Program-made: the position numbers and the translations under genes | Notes under the pieces: model-generated | Seen by the model: only the letters and a program-made list of their open reading frames with translations | The model's database searches: none | Told to the model about the DNA's origin: nothing | Shown: in pieces, positions 1 through 8,728 of the stretch | How positions within the stretch are numbered: position 1 is the first letter of the stretch | Layout of the letters: every line of letters starts with the position of its first letter | Assembly (NCBI GenBank): GCA_002454505.1 | Contig: DKJA01000164.1 | Span: 29,318 to 93,317, forward strand | Origin: Oxalobacteraceae bacterium UBA6704 | GTDB taxonomy: Bacteria; Pseudomonadota; Gammaproteobacteria; Burkholderiales; Burkholderiaceae_D | DNA: 64,000 nt | Direction: 5' to 3'

Positions 1-1
1 G

Positions 2-472
2 GCCCAGCCGCGCACGCCATGGGCGCTGCTGGAAATCCACGGCGGCAAGAGCAGCCGCGCCGATGCGCTGGTCGAGCGCATCGCGAAACTGCCGGACGCG
101 ATCCGCTGCCGCCTCGGCCTCGAGAACGACGAATACGCCTACAGCGCGGCGGAGATCTACGACATCTGCGTGCGCAGCGGCGTGCCGATGGTGCTCGATG
201 CGCACCACCACATCGTCCATGAAAAGCTGGCCAGCTACGACGACCCCAGCGTGGCCGACATGCTGGCCAGGGCGCGCAGCACGTGGGCCGTGCCGGAACA
301 CCAGCTGGTCCACATCTCCAACGGCCGCACGTCGTTCAACGACCGCCAGCACGCCGACCTGATCGAAACGATGCCGGCCGCCTATGCGCAGGCGCCGTGG
401 ATCGAGATCGAGGCGAAGTCGAAGGAGGAGGCGATCCGGGGATTGCGGAAGTGGCAGGCGGGGGTGGTTTGA
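2..472 (+). CDS. uvsE: UV DNA damage endonuclease (UvsE/UvdE family), 3' part only
   Basis: The gene enters from the left edge, so only the last 156 residues are visible. UvsE/UvdE enzymes are metal-dependent TIM-barrel nucleases that nick DNA 5' of UV photoproducts and abasic sites. Visible family hallmarks are RLGLENDE, a strand ending in VLDAHHH (metal-binding Asp/His), LVHISNG and the closing IEIEAKSKEEA, whose glutamate is a metal ligand in the family. The reading frame runs from base 2 to the TGA at 470-472. The next gene converges from the other strand with only a short GC-rich repeat region between them. Missing N-terminus is due to the window edge, not decay. Confidence 0.88.
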   Translation, partial: AQPRTPWALLEIHGGKSSRADALVERIAKLPDAIRCRLGLENDEYAYSAAEIYDICVRSGVPMVLDAHHHIVHEKLASYDDPSVADMLARARSTWAVPEHQLVHISNGRTSFNDRQHADLIETMPAAYAQAPWIEIEAKSKEEAIRGLRKWQAGVV

Positions 473-502
473 CTTCGCGACAGGCCAGCGAAAGGCAGCC
501 CC

Positions 503-536
503 GGGGACAGTCCCCAACCAGCCGGGGACAGGCCCC
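503..536. repeat. Two GGGGACAG-type hairpins between convergent genes
   Basis: The perfect small palindrome GGGGACAGTCCCC (503-515) is followed 8 bases later by the near copy GGGGACAGGCCCC (524-536). They lie in the 76-bp gap between the converging endonuclease and MFS genes. They may act as an intergenic terminator or be a small dispersed repeat; there is no T-run, so termination is only a guess. Confidence 0.5.
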
Positions 537-548
537 AGCCAACGCTGA

Positions 549-2075
549 TCACCGCAACACCTTCTGCCACACCATCACCACGGCCCCCGCCACGGCCAAC
601 ACGGCCACATAGCGGAAATAATCGACGCTCGCCAGCAGCGTCGCCTGCTGTGCCAGCAACTGCGCCAGCTGGGCCACCGCGGCCTGCCCCGCCTGCAGCC
701 CAAGCTCAGGCGTGAATATGCCGGTGAGCTGGTCGACCAGTCCCGCAAACACGGGATCGCCCATGTGCATGCGGTTGTTCAGTACCGCGTAGTGATCGGC
801 GCTGCGGCCCTGCATCGACAGTGCGGCCAGCGCGGTGCCGGCGGCGAGGCCGAATTGGGCCAGCATGTTCTTGACCTGCTGGCCGTGCGCGAAGGCCTGC
901 GCGTCCTGCTGCAGGCCGGCGAAGGCGTGCAGCGCCGTGGTGGCCATCACCAGGATGATGAACGCGCCGTAGCACGCTACCGCCGGCAACACCTGCGTCC
1001 ACACGTGCGCGCCGGCGTTCAGGTTCGACAGCAGCACGCCGAAGGTCGCCAGGGCGGCGAAGCCTGCCACATAGAATTTGCGCGGGGACGGATCGCGCGG
1101 AATGATGGACGCCATCACCCAGAACGCCGGCAGCGCGGCCAGCAGGCCGGCCGACTGCACGGCGCCGGCCACTTCCCACGGCTGGCCGAGCGCGCGCTGG
1201 ACGAATTGCGGCAGCACATAGTTGTTCCCGCCGAGGACCATGTAGCACAAGGTGAAGATGGCCAGCCCGGCCAGATAGCGGGGCTGCGCCAGCCGCGCGA
1301 CGACAAGCAGCGGGCGCGCCTGTCCGCTCTGCTGCCGGGCGAAATAGGTCACCGCGGCGGCACCGAGCGCGAGGCCGGCCACCAGCGGCAAGGCGCTGCC
1401 GTAAAAATCGTACTGGGCGCGCTGCAGGCCGTACAGGCTGGCGAAACAGCCGGCCAGCAGCAGTGCCAGCGGCAACGGGTAGCTGCCGCTGCGGGCGTCG
1501 GCCGGGGCCGGCTCCGTCGGCAGGCACAAGGTCGCCAGCAGCGCGGCCGCCAGCGCAAGGCCGGCCAGCAGCACGAACAGCAGCGGCCAGCGATCCGCGC
1601 CGATCACCTGCGCGGCCACCCACGGCCCGCTGCCGTTGCCGATGGCGAGCGCCGACGCGAACGTCTTGATGCCGATGAAGCGCCGCGGGCTGGGCGGCAT
1701 CAGGTTGATCAGCAGCCGGGCCGTCGTCATGAAGGCAGCCCCGCCCAGGCCCATGACGATGCGGCCGGCCAGGAACTGCGGCAGGCTGCTGCTGGTGGCG
1801 CACAGCGCGGCGCCCGCCACGAACAGCGCGATCGACGCCTGCACGAAGGCACGCCAGCCGACCCGTTCGACGAACCAGCCCATGTGGCCGATGGCGCCGA
1901 TCGCCACCACCGCGTAGGCCGCCGTCACCAGCGTGTATTCCTCGGGCGACGCGCCGATCTCGCCGAGGATCGGCGTGGCGCCGAATGCCAGCATGCCGGC
2001 CTGCAGGAACTCGATGCCGTTCAACAGGAAGATCGTGGCCAGCAGCAGGCCTTCGCGCGGATGGCGGGGGCCCAT
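549..2075 (-). CDS. MFS multidrug exporter, DHA2/EmrB-like
   Basis: A 508-residue inner-membrane protein with about 14 hydrophobic segments, the size and pattern of the DHA2 (EmrB/QacA) drug:proton antiporters. The residues after the second helix (GWFVERVGWR) match the MFS signature loop only loosely. ATG at 2075 was chosen because it follows the TGA of the HlyD gene (2077-2079) by one base; an in-frame extension to 2183 would run inside that gene. It is the last gene of a CMD, outer-membrane factor, HlyD, MFS operon and should form a tripartite pump with the two genes before it. Substrate unknown; EmrB-like proteins usually export hydrophobic drugs or aromatic acids. Confidence 0.88.
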   Translation of the reverse strand: MGPRHPREGLLLATIFLLNGIEFLQAGMLAFGATPILGEIGASPEEYTLVTAAYAVVAIGAIGHMGWFVERVGWRAFVQASIALFVAGAALCATSSSLPQFLAGRIVMGLGGAAFMTTARLLINLMPPSPRRFIGIKTFASALAIGNGSGPWVAAQVIGADRWPLLFVLLAGLALAAALLATLCLPTEPAPADARSGSYPLPLALLLAGCFASLYGLQRAQYDFYGSALPLVAGLALGAAAVTYFARQQSGQARPLLVVARLAQPRYLAGLAIFTLCYMVLGGNNYVLPQFVQRALGQPWEVAGAVQSAGLLAALPAFWVMASIIPRDPSPRKFYVAGFAALATFGVLLSNLNAGAHVWTQVLPAVACYGAFIILVMATTALHAFAGLQQDAQAFAHGQQVKNMLAQFGLAAGTALAALSMQGRSADHYAVLNNRMHMGDPVFAGLVDQLTGIFTPELGLQAGQAAVAQLAQLLAQQATLLASVDYFRYVAVLAVAGAVVMVWQKVLR

Positions 2076-2076
2076 G

Positions 2077-3240
2077 TCAGTGCGCTCCGCCGCGGCTGGC
2101 GCCGATGATGCGGCGCACGCGCTCGTCGGCCTGGGCCAGTTCGCGGTCGAACACCGCCGTCTGCGTGGCGGACGCGCTGGCAATTGCGCTGGCGGCCAGC
2201 GTGCCGCGGCGGTCCGTGGTGTCCACCGTGGCGCGCATCGACAGGCCGATCTTCAGCGGATGGGCAGCCACGTCGCGCGGGTCGAGCGCGATCCGCACCG
2301 GCACCCGCTGCACCACCTTGATCCAGTTGCCCGTGGCGTTCTGCGCGGGCAGCAGCGAAAACGCGTTGCCGGTGCCGGCATCGCTGCCGGCCACCCTGCC
2401 CCGGTAGCGCACCTGCTTGCCGTACACGTCCGCCACCAGCGTGACGGGCTGGCCGATGCGGATGTCGCGCAGCTGCGCTTCCTTGAAGTTCGCGCCGACC
2501 CACACCTGCTCGGGCGGCACCACGGCCATCAGCGCGGCACCGGGTGCCACGCGCTGGCCCAGCTGCACGGCGCGGCGGGCCACGAGGCCATGCACCGGTG
2601 CGCGCAGCGTGGTGCGTTCCAAAGCCACATAAGCATCGCGCAGTTGCGCCGCGGCGGCCTGCACGTCCGGGTGGCTGTCCACCGTCGTGCGGTCGACCAG
2701 CGCATTGGCGGCGACGCCCTGCTGCTCTGCGGCGGCCAGCGCGGCACGGGCCACCTTCACGGCATCTTCCGCGTGGCGCACATCCTCGCCGGACACCGCG
2801 CCGCTGTGTTCCAGCTCGCGGCGGCGCGCCAGGTCGGCACTGGCCTTGTCCAGATCGGCGCGGCGCAGCACGATCGTCGAACCGGCCTGCCCGGCGCCGG
2901 CAAACTGCGCGCGCACCTGCCGCACGGCTTTCGCCAGCTGCGCTTCGGCGCGGGCCACGGCAAGCTTCGCATCGACGTCGTTCAGGCGTACCAGCACCTG
3001 GCCGGCCTGCACGTAATCCGTATTGTCCGCGCCGATCGCGACGACGCTGCCGGCCACCTGCGGCGTCACCTGCACGACGTGGCCTTCGACATAGGCATCT
3101 TCGGTGGCCACGGAGCCGGCATCCGGCGCCCACAGCCACCAGCCGGCGGCAAGAAGCGCCACGGCGCTGGCGGTCAGGATGGCGCGTTTGCGCAATGGCG
3201 AAGGACTGGATTCCGCCGGAATTTTGGTCTGGTCTGTCAT
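2077..3240 (-). CDS. HlyD/EmrA-family periplasmic adaptor
   Basis: This 387-residue membrane fusion protein links an inner-membrane exporter to an outer-membrane channel. It has one N-terminal membrane anchor (about residues 21-41), then the biotinyl-lipoyl half-motif GHVVQVTPQVAGSV, an Ala/Arg-rich alpha-hairpin (about 90-200), and the second lipoyl half (TLRAPVHGLVARRAVQLG). The C-terminal beta-barrel region contains NATGNWIKVVQRVPVRI, typical of EmrA. Its start overlaps the stop of the outer-membrane factor by 4 bases (ATGA), showing translational coupling, and the MFS gene starts one base after its stop. Clear family call; the drug substrate cannot be read from sequence. Confidence 0.92.
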   Translation of the reverse strand: MTDQTKIPAESSPSPLRKRAILTASAVALLAAGWWLWAPDAGSVATEDAYVEGHVVQVTPQVAGSVVAIGADNTDYVQAGQVLVRLNDVDAKLAVARAEAQLAKAVRQVRAQFAGAGQAGSTIVLRRADLDKASADLARRRELEHSGAVSGEDVRHAEDAVKVARAALAAAEQQGVAANALVDRTTVDSHPDVQAAAAQLRDAYVALERTTLRAPVHGLVARRAVQLGQRVAPGAALMAVVPPEQVWVGANFKEAQLRDIRIGQPVTLVADVYGKQVRYRGRVAGSDAGTGNAFSLLPAQNATGNWIKVVQRVPVRIALDPRDVAAHPLKIGLSMRATVDTTDRRGTLAASAIASASATQTAVFDRELAQADERVRRIIGASRGGAH

Positions 3241-4706
3241 GGTGTCACCTTGCTGGCAAGTGCCGGCGTGCCGGCAGGATCGATGGATGGCCGGTAGCCG
3301 CCGCCGAGGGCGCGCACCAGCTGGAGGTCGAGGTCGAATGCGCGCGCATCCAGTTCCACCTGGAGGCGTTGCTGGGCGAGCAGCTGCAGTTGCGTGGTCA
3401 GCACCTGCAGGTTGTTGCCAAGGCCGGCGCGATAACGCTGCACGGCCAGTTCGTGGGCCTGTTCGGCCGTGGCGGTGGCTTCACGCTGCAATGCCAGGCG
3501 CTCATCGAGCCAGCGCAGCGATGTGACCTGGCTCGACACATCGCGCAGCGCGTCGATGACGGCCTGGTTGTAGCCTTCCACGGCCGCGTCGTAATCGGCA
3601 TTGCGCAGCGCCAGGTTGCCGCGCAGCCGGCCGCCGTCGAACACGGGCAGGCCGACGGAAGGCCCGGCGCCGGCAATCGCGCTGCCCGCATCGAGGAAGC
3701 GGCTGAAGCCCAGGCTTTGCAGGCCCGCCAGCGCGGTCAGGTTGAAGCTGGGGTAGAACTGCGCGTGGGCCGCATCGATGTCGCGGCGCAGCGCTTCCAC
3801 GCGCCAGCGCTGGGCGACGATATCGGGCCGGCGTGCCAGCAGCTCGCTGGGCAGCACGGCCGGCAAGGCGGCTGGATACAAATGACGCAGCTGCGGGCGT
3901 TCGATGCGTTCGCCGCGATCCGGGCCGGCACCGGCCAGCGCGGCCAGCTGCAGTGTTACCAGGTCGATCGCTTCGCGGGTGGCGGCCAGTTCGGCGCGCG
4001 CGGCGGGAATGCCCAATTCGGCCTGTTTCAGTTCGGCCTGCGAATCGAGGCGCGCAGCCACCCGCTGGCGGGTCAGTTCGACGATCTGCTGCCGCTGCGC
4101 CAGCGTGGTGTCGAGCACGTCTTGCTGGGCATGCAGTTGCGCCAGGCGGATGTACTGCTGCGTGATGCCGACCGTGAGCAGCAGCCGCACCGCTTCCGCA
4201 TCCACTTCGGCGGCGCGGGTGCGGCCGATGGCGCCGTCGAGCGCGGCGCGGTTCTTGCCCCAGAAGTCGAACTCGTAGCCGAAATTGAACGTGGCCTCGT
4301 TGGACCACTGCCAGCTGCCGGCCAGCGCCGGCGGCACGGCGCCGTGTTCGGTGAAGCGCTGGCGGCTGGTGCGCGCGCCGGCTGCCGCTTGCGGCGACAG
4401 GCTGGCGCCCGTCACGGCGGCAGCGGCCTGCGCCTGGCGGATGCGCGCCTGGGCGACGCCGATGGTGGGGCTGTCGCGCAATGCCTCGTCGATCAGCGTG
4501 GCCAGTTGCGCATCGCCATAGCCGCGCCACCAGTCGTGCGCCGGCCAGGCCGCCGGGGACAGGTTGGCGCGGGCCAGCGTGGCGGCGGCTTCCAGCCGGT
4601 CGGGATGGCGCAGCGTGGCCGATGGCGCCAGGCCGCCGGTACTCATGCAGGCGCTGAGCAGCATGGGCAGCAGCGCCATGGCCAGCAATGGGGGGCGTTG
4701 GTTCAT
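3237..4706 (-). CDS. Outer-membrane efflux lipoprotein, NodT/OprM type
   Basis: A 489-residue outer-membrane factor forming the TolC-like exit duct of the pump encoded downstream. The N-terminus is a lipoprotein signal with lipobox LLSAC; Cys20 should be lipidated. Two repeats of the OEP fold follow, with motifs typical of the NodT group such as WWRGYGDAQL, FNFGYEFDFWGKNRA and, in the second half, RRPDIVAQRWRVEALRRDIDAAHAQFYPS (written here in pieces: RRPDIVAQRW, then AHAQFYPS). ATG 4706 fits the signal peptide; the open frame continues 28 codons further but that part has no signal character. It starts 22 bases after the CMD gene and overlaps the adaptor gene by 4 bases. Confidence 0.92.
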   Translation of the reverse strand: MNQRPPLLAMALLPMLLSACMSTGGLAPSATLRHPDRLEAAATLARANLSPAAWPAHDWWRGYGDAQLATLIDEALRDSPTIGVAQARIRQAQAAAAVTGASLSPQAAAGARTSRQRFTEHGAVPPALAGSWQWSNEATFNFGYEFDFWGKNRAALDGAIGRTRAAEVDAEAVRLLLTVGITQQYIRLAQLHAQQDVLDTTLAQRQQIVELTRQRVAARLDSQAELKQAELGIPAARAELAATREAIDLVTLQLAALAGAGPDRGERIERPQLRHLYPAALPAVLPSELLARRPDIVAQRWRVEALRRDIDAAHAQFYPSFNLTALAGLQSLGFSRFLDAGSAIAGAGPSVGLPVFDGGRLRGNLALRNADYDAAVEGYNQAVIDALRDVSSQVTSLRWLDERLALQREATATAEQAHELAVQRYRAGLGNNLQVLTTQLQLLAQQRLQVELDARAFDLDLQLVRALGGGYRPSIDPAGTPALASKVTP

Positions 4707-4728
4707 GGTTTTTCCTTCGATGCGTGGT

Positions 4729-5190
4729 TCATGCCGTGCCCAGGGGCGCGAGCGGGCGGCGCAGTCCCCGTCCGAAACGGTTCCAGCCATGCGTGGCGCA
4801 CAGCACGAGGGACAGTTCGGCCAGTTCGGCGTCGGTGAAGGCGGTGCCTGCCGCTACGAGGGCGGCGGCGGCTTGCTGCGGCGTCGGCCGGACCAGGAAT
4901 TCGGCCCAGGCCAGCGCGGCCCGTTCGCGAGCGGTGAACAGGGCGCTGTCGCGCCACAGGGCCAGCTGGCCGAGCCGGCGCGGCTGCTCGCCGGCGCGGC
5001 GCGCCTCGCCGTATTCGAGGTCGATGCACCATGCGCAGCCGTTCAGCTGCGACGTGCGCAGGCGCGCCAGCAGCAGCAGGCGCGGGTCCAGCGCGCTGCG
5101 GGCCAGCGCCACTTCCAGCGCAAGCATGGCGGCCATCGCGGCGGGCGAGGCGATGTAGGGGTCGATGTACGAATCAGGTGAGCGCGGCAT
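4729..5190 (-). CDS. Carboxymuconolactone decarboxylase-like (AhpD fold) protein
   Basis: A 153-residue member of the CMD/AhpD superfamily, first gene of the efflux operon. The redox core NGCAWCID keeps the CxxC pair, but four residues after the second cysteine there is Glu where AhpD-type proteins have the proton-relay His (CxxCxxxH); the three other CMD proteins in this window keep the His. ATG 5190 is preferred because GGAG lies 7 bases upstream; an ATG 12 bases earlier is possible. The gene is transcribed away from the MocR regulator, which probably controls it. Likely a peroxide-linked or unknown redox activity; the missing His makes ordinary AhpD chemistry doubtful. Confidence 0.85.
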   Translation of the reverse strand: MPRSPDSYIDPYIASPAAMAAMLALEVALARSALDPRLLLLARLRTSQLNGCAWCIDLEYGEARRAGEQPRRLGQLALWRDSALFTARERAALAWAEFLVRPTPQQAAAALVAAGTAFTDAELAELSLVLCATHGWNRFGRGLRRPLAPLGTA

Positions 5191-5240
5191 GATGAGCTCC
5201 AATGGCTGTTACGTCCATCGTACAAAAGCCCTACTGGCGC

Positions 5241-5274
5241 GGCGTGGCCAATCCGGACCAAAATGGCGTGGCCA
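5241..5274. promoter_or_regulatory. Direct repeat GGCGTGGCCA, candidate MocR operator
   Basis: The 10-base sequence GGCGTGGCCA occurs at 5241-5250 and again at 5265-5274, a 24-bp period (just over two helical turns). It lies in the short divergent promoter between the CMD/efflux operon and the MocR gene. MocR proteins characteristically bind spaced direct repeats in such regions. Binding is inferred. Confidence 0.55.
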
Positions 5275-5312
5275 GCGTTAAGATGACGGCTGGCTTCGCG
5301 ATAAAGACCGCC

Positions 5313-6746
5313 ATGGAACTGCACCTGATCATCGAAGGAAAACGCGACCTGTCCGGCCAGGTCTACCGGCAGCTGAGCCAGGCCATCCTGGGCGGACGGC
5401 TGGCCGACGGCCAGCAGGTGCCGCCGTCACGCCTGCTGGCGCAGCAGCTGGGCATCTCGCGCCGCCCCGTGGCCGAGGCCTACCAGCGCCTGACCTACGA
5501 CCAGCTGCTGGTCGGGCATGCGGGGCGCGGCACGTTCGTCAGCGCGCCGAAGTCGACGCGCACCACCGTCCCCCGCAGCACCGAGCTGCAGGCCGCCGCG
5601 TCGCTGGAGCGCTGGCGCACGCTGGACAATCCGCTGCGCCGCTTTGCCGGCGAGGCGCGCGCCCAGTTCGATTTCATCGGCGGCCGTCCCGCCCTGCAGC
5701 ACTTCCCGCAGGACGACTGGCGCCGCGCCGTACTGGCCGCGCTGCGCGCCGAACGCAGCCAGCCGCACCGCTATTCCAGCCCGGCCGGCCTGCCGGAATT
5801 GCGTAACGCCGTCGCGCGGCACGCTGCTTTCGCGCGCGGCATCACGGCCGGCGCGGAGCGCATCCTGATCACCAATGGCGCCCAGCAGGCGCTGGACCTG
5901 CTGGCCCGCGTGCTGCTCGAACCGGGCAGTTGCGTGGCGATGGAAGATCCCGGCTATCCGGCAGCGCGCCAGCTGTTCCTCAGCCACCGGGCCCGCATCG
6001 CGCCGGTGCCGGTGGATGGCGAAGGCATCGTCGTCGAGGCGATTCCCGACGATGCGCGCCTGATCTACGTGACACCGGCGCACCAGTTCCCGCTGGGGAT
6101 GCCGATGAGCGACACGCGCAAGCACGCGCTGCTGGAACGCGCGCGGCAGATCGGCGCGGTGATCGTCGAGGACGACTACGACAGCGAATTCCGCTTCGAA
6201 GGCCGGCCCACCGACGCGCTGCAGGGCATGGACAAGTATGGCGTCGTCGCCTACGTGGGCACGCTGTCGAAAGTGCTGATGCCCGAGCTGCGCGTGGGCT
6301 ACGTGGCCGTGCCGGAGGTGCTGGTGGAACCGCTGACGATCGCCCGCAACCTGACCGACTGGCACAGCGCCACGCTGACGCAGCAGGCGGCGGCCCGCTT
6401 CATCGACGACGGTTCGCTGGCGCGGCACATCCGCAAGGTGGCGGCGATCTATGGCGTCCGGCGCGATGCGCTGCGGCGCGTGTTTGCCGGGCCGCTGGGC
6501 GACTGGTTCGAGCTGATCCCCGCCACGGCGGGCTTCCACATGACGGCGCTGGCGCGGCGGCCGGTGGACATCGACCTGCTCGTCACGCTGGCGCGACGGG
6601 CCGGCGTGGGGCTGTACAGCATCCGCGGATTCCATGCGGCGGAGCCGGCCACGCCGGGGCTGCTGATGGGCTTCGGCACCATCGATACGCTCGATATCGA
6701 GCCGGCGCTCGAGCGGGTCTGCGCGATCCTGGCGCAGATGGGGTAG
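5313..6746 (+). CDS. MocR/PdxR-type regulator (GntR wHTH + aminotransferase fold)
   Basis: A 477-residue fusion of a GntR winged helix (about 1-80, with PSRLLAQQLGISRRPVAEAY) to a fold-type I aminotransferase domain that binds PLP and acts as an effector sensor. The PLP lysine is K320 in TLSKVLMPELR; DPGYPAAR and EDDYDSEFRF are also present. ATG 5313 (MELHLIIEG) places the start right at the wHTH; ATG 5283 or 5202 are possible but would read through the operator-like repeats. It is divergent from the CMD/efflux operon, the usual arrangement of a MocR and its target. Ligand unknown. Confidence 0.9.
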   Translation: MELHLIIEGKRDLSGQVYRQLSQAILGGRLADGQQVPPSRLLAQQLGISRRPVAEAYQRLTYDQLLVGHAGRGTFVSAPKSTRTTVPRSTELQAAASLERWRTLDNPLRRFAGEARAQFDFIGGRPALQHFPQDDWRRAVLAALRAERSQPHRYSSPAGLPELRNAVARHAAFARGITAGAERILITNGAQQALDLLARVLLEPGSCVAMEDPGYPAARQLFLSHRARIAPVPVDGEGIVVEAIPDDARLIYVTPAHQFPLGMPMSDTRKHALLERARQIGAVIVEDDYDSEFRFEGRPTDALQGMDKYGVVAYVGTLSKVLMPELRVGYVAVPEVLVEPLTIARNLTDWHSATLTQQAAARFIDDGSLARHIRKVAAIYGVRRDALRRVFAGPLGDWFELIPATAGFHMTALARRPVDIDLLVTLARRAGVGLYSIRGFHAAEPATPGLLMGFGTIDTLDIEPALERVCAILAQMG

Positions 6747-6920
6747 TGGAAGCACGTGCCGTCTGCTCGATGACGGTCAAGAACGCATGACAAATTCTTT
6801 TTTTTGAGAGAGCAACGGGGCCGTACACTAAGCAGGTTGAAAATGTCTGCTGTCGGCCAATTGCGGTCATTAGGAAAACTTGAACTAACGTCCATTGTGG
6901 TCACGCATTTTTTATAACTC
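6747..6920. other. Lower-GC intergenic region
   Basis: About 170 bases of visibly lower GC, with a T-rich run (6796-6807) shortly after the MocR stop that could help termination, and an AT-rich stretch just before the cbrC-like start that may hold its promoter. No gene was found here. Confidence 0.4.
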
Positions 6921-7465
6921 ATGCTCTTGCCTACTTTCAAGTACCATCCCGACCCGATCGCGACCGGAAGCGTCGTGAAATCTGATACGCAATGCATATG
7001 CTGTGGTCGAAACCGGGGCTTTGTATACGTTGGCCGGTCTACGCAGAGGATGAGCTTGATGACCAAATTTGCCCTTGGTGCATTTCAGATGGGACAGCTG
7101 CAAAAAAATTCGATGCAAGCTTTACCGACGACGTAGGTATCGGCTCCTTTGGGGACGAACAAACCGTGCCCGAGCACGTAATTGAAGAAGTCGCACGCCG
7201 CACGCCCGGTTTTTCAGGATGGCAGCAAGAGCAGTGGTTTTTGCAATGTGGTGATGCGGCAGCTTTTCTTGGTGCGGCAGGGTACGAAGAACTTACGCAG
7301 CTTGGAGAAGGCGCAGTTCAATCAATCCAGGCGTCGACTGGACTGTCACCAGGACCGGCGTGGGACGCCTTTTTCCGGGCACTGGACAAAGATGGTTCCC
7401 CCACCGCATATGTATTCCGCTGCACTAAGTGCGGTGCCTTTGGCGGGTATCAGGACTGTGACTGA
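6921..7465 (+). pseudogene. CbrC-like (UPF0167) gene interrupted by a -1 frameshift
   Basis: The first frame (from ATG 6921) reads the CbrC N-terminus LPTFKYHPDPIATGSV, then CICCGRNRGFVYVG. At 7032-7036 the frame is lost, and the continuation PVYAEDELDDQICPWC, then DGTAAKKFDASF, is found in a different frame and runs to the TGA at 7463-7465. Adding one C to the run at 7034-7035 would restore one protein of about 180 residues with CxCC and CPWC metal-binding-like pairs. In E. coli CbrC affects colicin E2 tolerance; its biochemistry is unknown. GC is lower than that of the neighbours, suggesting transfer. Either a true pseudogene or a base-calling error in a short homopolymer; the rest of the gene is intact. 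Confidence 0.8.
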
Positions 7466-7559
7466 GCGTCCGCAATGGGGCGATAACGGCCACACGTGGC
7501 TGCCGGGGGGCTAGAATTCCAACCGTGTTCCAGCCGTGCCATCACCAGATCATGGCGCT

Positions 7560-7590
7560 GCCAGCGTGCCAGCGTGCCAGCGTGCCAGCA
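7560..7590. repeat. Short tandem repeat GCCAGCGT x3.75
   Basis: Unit GCCAGCGT is repeated three times plus a partial copy from 7560, followed by two copies of AATGGCG. It lies in the gap between the cbrC-like gene and the converging MarR-GNAT gene. A likely slippage-prone microsatellite with no evident function. Confidence 0.6.
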
Positions 7591-7644
7591 ACGAATGGCG
7601 AATGGCGACCTTACCAGCACAACCGCCCCGCTCAATCGCGCATA

Positions 7645-8589
7645 TCAAACTCCCAGATCAAGCTCCCACGTCTCGTTCACCATGTCCTTGCCGAACGCAT
7701 GCACCGGTTCTTCGGTAACAAGCACGTAGCCCTTGCTGCGGTAGATCTGGCGAGCTTCCTGCTGCTGGTCGGTCGTCCACAGACGGATCTTGCGGTAGCC
7801 GGCGGCGCGGGCGAAACGCTGGCACTCGTCGACCAGGCGGGAGCCCAGGCCATGGCCGCGCGCCGCCTCTTCGACCAGCAGCAGGCGCAGTCGCGCGACG
7901 CCGTCCTCGCCGCTACGCGTCAGCGCAACTGAACCGACGGGCCGGCCTCCCATTTCGGCAATCCAGCAGTGCTCCAGCGCCGGGTCGAAGTCGCGTTCGA
8001 ACGCCGTGCAGATCTTGCCGACCAGGGCTTCGAAGCTGCTGTCCCAGCCCTGCTGCTGTGCGTAGAACTCGCCGTGACGGCGCTTGATCCATGCCATGTC
8101 GCCGGCGCGGTGCGCACGCAGCACGAAAGGCTGCGCGTACTTCATGCCGGTTTCGCCGTCCAGCAGCGTGCGGATGGTGTTCATTGCGTCCAGCAGTTGC
8201 AGCTGCTCCGGCTCGCCGAGGCGCGCCAGCATCTCGCCGACCTCCTCGCGCGAGCTGCGGTCCAGCGGTTCGTACACGGACCGGCCGTGTTCCGTCATGT
8301 GCAGCAGCTTGGTCCGGCCATCAGTGGCAGACGGCACCTTGCCGACCAGCCCCGCCGTCTCGAACTTGCCGATGATGCGGCTCAGGTAGCCGCGGTCCAG
8401 GCCCAGGTCGCGGCACAGCGCCGCCGACGGCTGGTCGCCATGGTGGGCGAGCTCGTAAAGCACGCGCAGCTCGGTCAGCGTGAATTCGCTGTGCAGTAGC
8501 CCTTCTCTGAGCACGCCGATCTGGCGCGTGAAAAAGCGGTTGAACGAACGAACCGCGGCGATGCGGTCGGCGGCAGCAGGTGGGGACAT
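7645..8589 (-). CDS. MarR-family regulator fused to a GNAT N-acetyltransferase
   Basis: A 314-residue two-domain protein. Residues about 1-150 form a MarR winged helix (FTLTELRVLYELAHH, then DLGLDRGYLSRIIGKFE and a DGRTKLLHMT wing). Residues about 155-310 are a GNAT domain with the acetyl-CoA loop ARGHGLGSRLVDE and the late motif ARQIYRSKGYVLV. Such fusions are widespread and presumably sense or modify a small molecule while controlling nearby genes; the substrate is unknown. It is divergent from an NAD(P)-binding protein gene, and a palindrome in the gap is a likely operator. Confidence 0.9.
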   Translation of the reverse strand: MSPPAAADRIAAVRSFNRFFTRQIGVLREGLLHSEFTLTELRVLYELAHHGDQPSAALCRDLGLDRGYLSRIIGKFETAGLVGKVPSATDGRTKLLHMTEHGRSVYEPLDRSSREEVGEMLARLGEPEQLQLLDAMNTIRTLLDGETGMKYAQPFVLRAHRAGDMAWIKRRHGEFYAQQQGWDSSFEALVGKICTAFERDFDPALEHCWIAEMGGRPVGSVALTRSGEDGVARLRLLLVEEAARGHGLGSRLVDECQRFARAAGYRKIRLWTTDQQQEARQIYRSKGYVLVTEEPVHAFGKDMVNETWELDLGV

Positions 8590-8632
8590 GGGCGGCTCCG
8601 GCGAAGATTGATCGCCAGGATTGTGCGATAGT

Positions 8633-8651
8633 TTGCTGACTCAGTCAACAT
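8633..8651. promoter_or_regulatory. Palindrome, candidate MarR operator
   Basis: The imperfect palindrome TTGCTGACTCAGTCAACA is centred on 8642 (GACT-C-AGTC core, arms matching with a single mismatch further out). It is in the divergent promoter of the MarR-GNAT and NAD(P)-binding genes, 44 bases from the regulator start, and has the TTGnnTGA-like look of MarR sites. Function inferred. Confidence 0.5.
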
Positions 8652-8728
8652 TCCGGACTCAGGCGTCGACTTACCCGACTATAATGGCCAGCATCGCAAC
8701 GTCTGGCGGGGAAAGCATGGAGAAAGGC

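Noticed and set aside
2544..4838. Long open frame (764 codons) on the plus strand opposite the efflux genes
   Set aside because: It has no protein-family features, is Arg/Gln/Gly-rich as expected from a high-GC antisense frame, and lies fully over clear genes.
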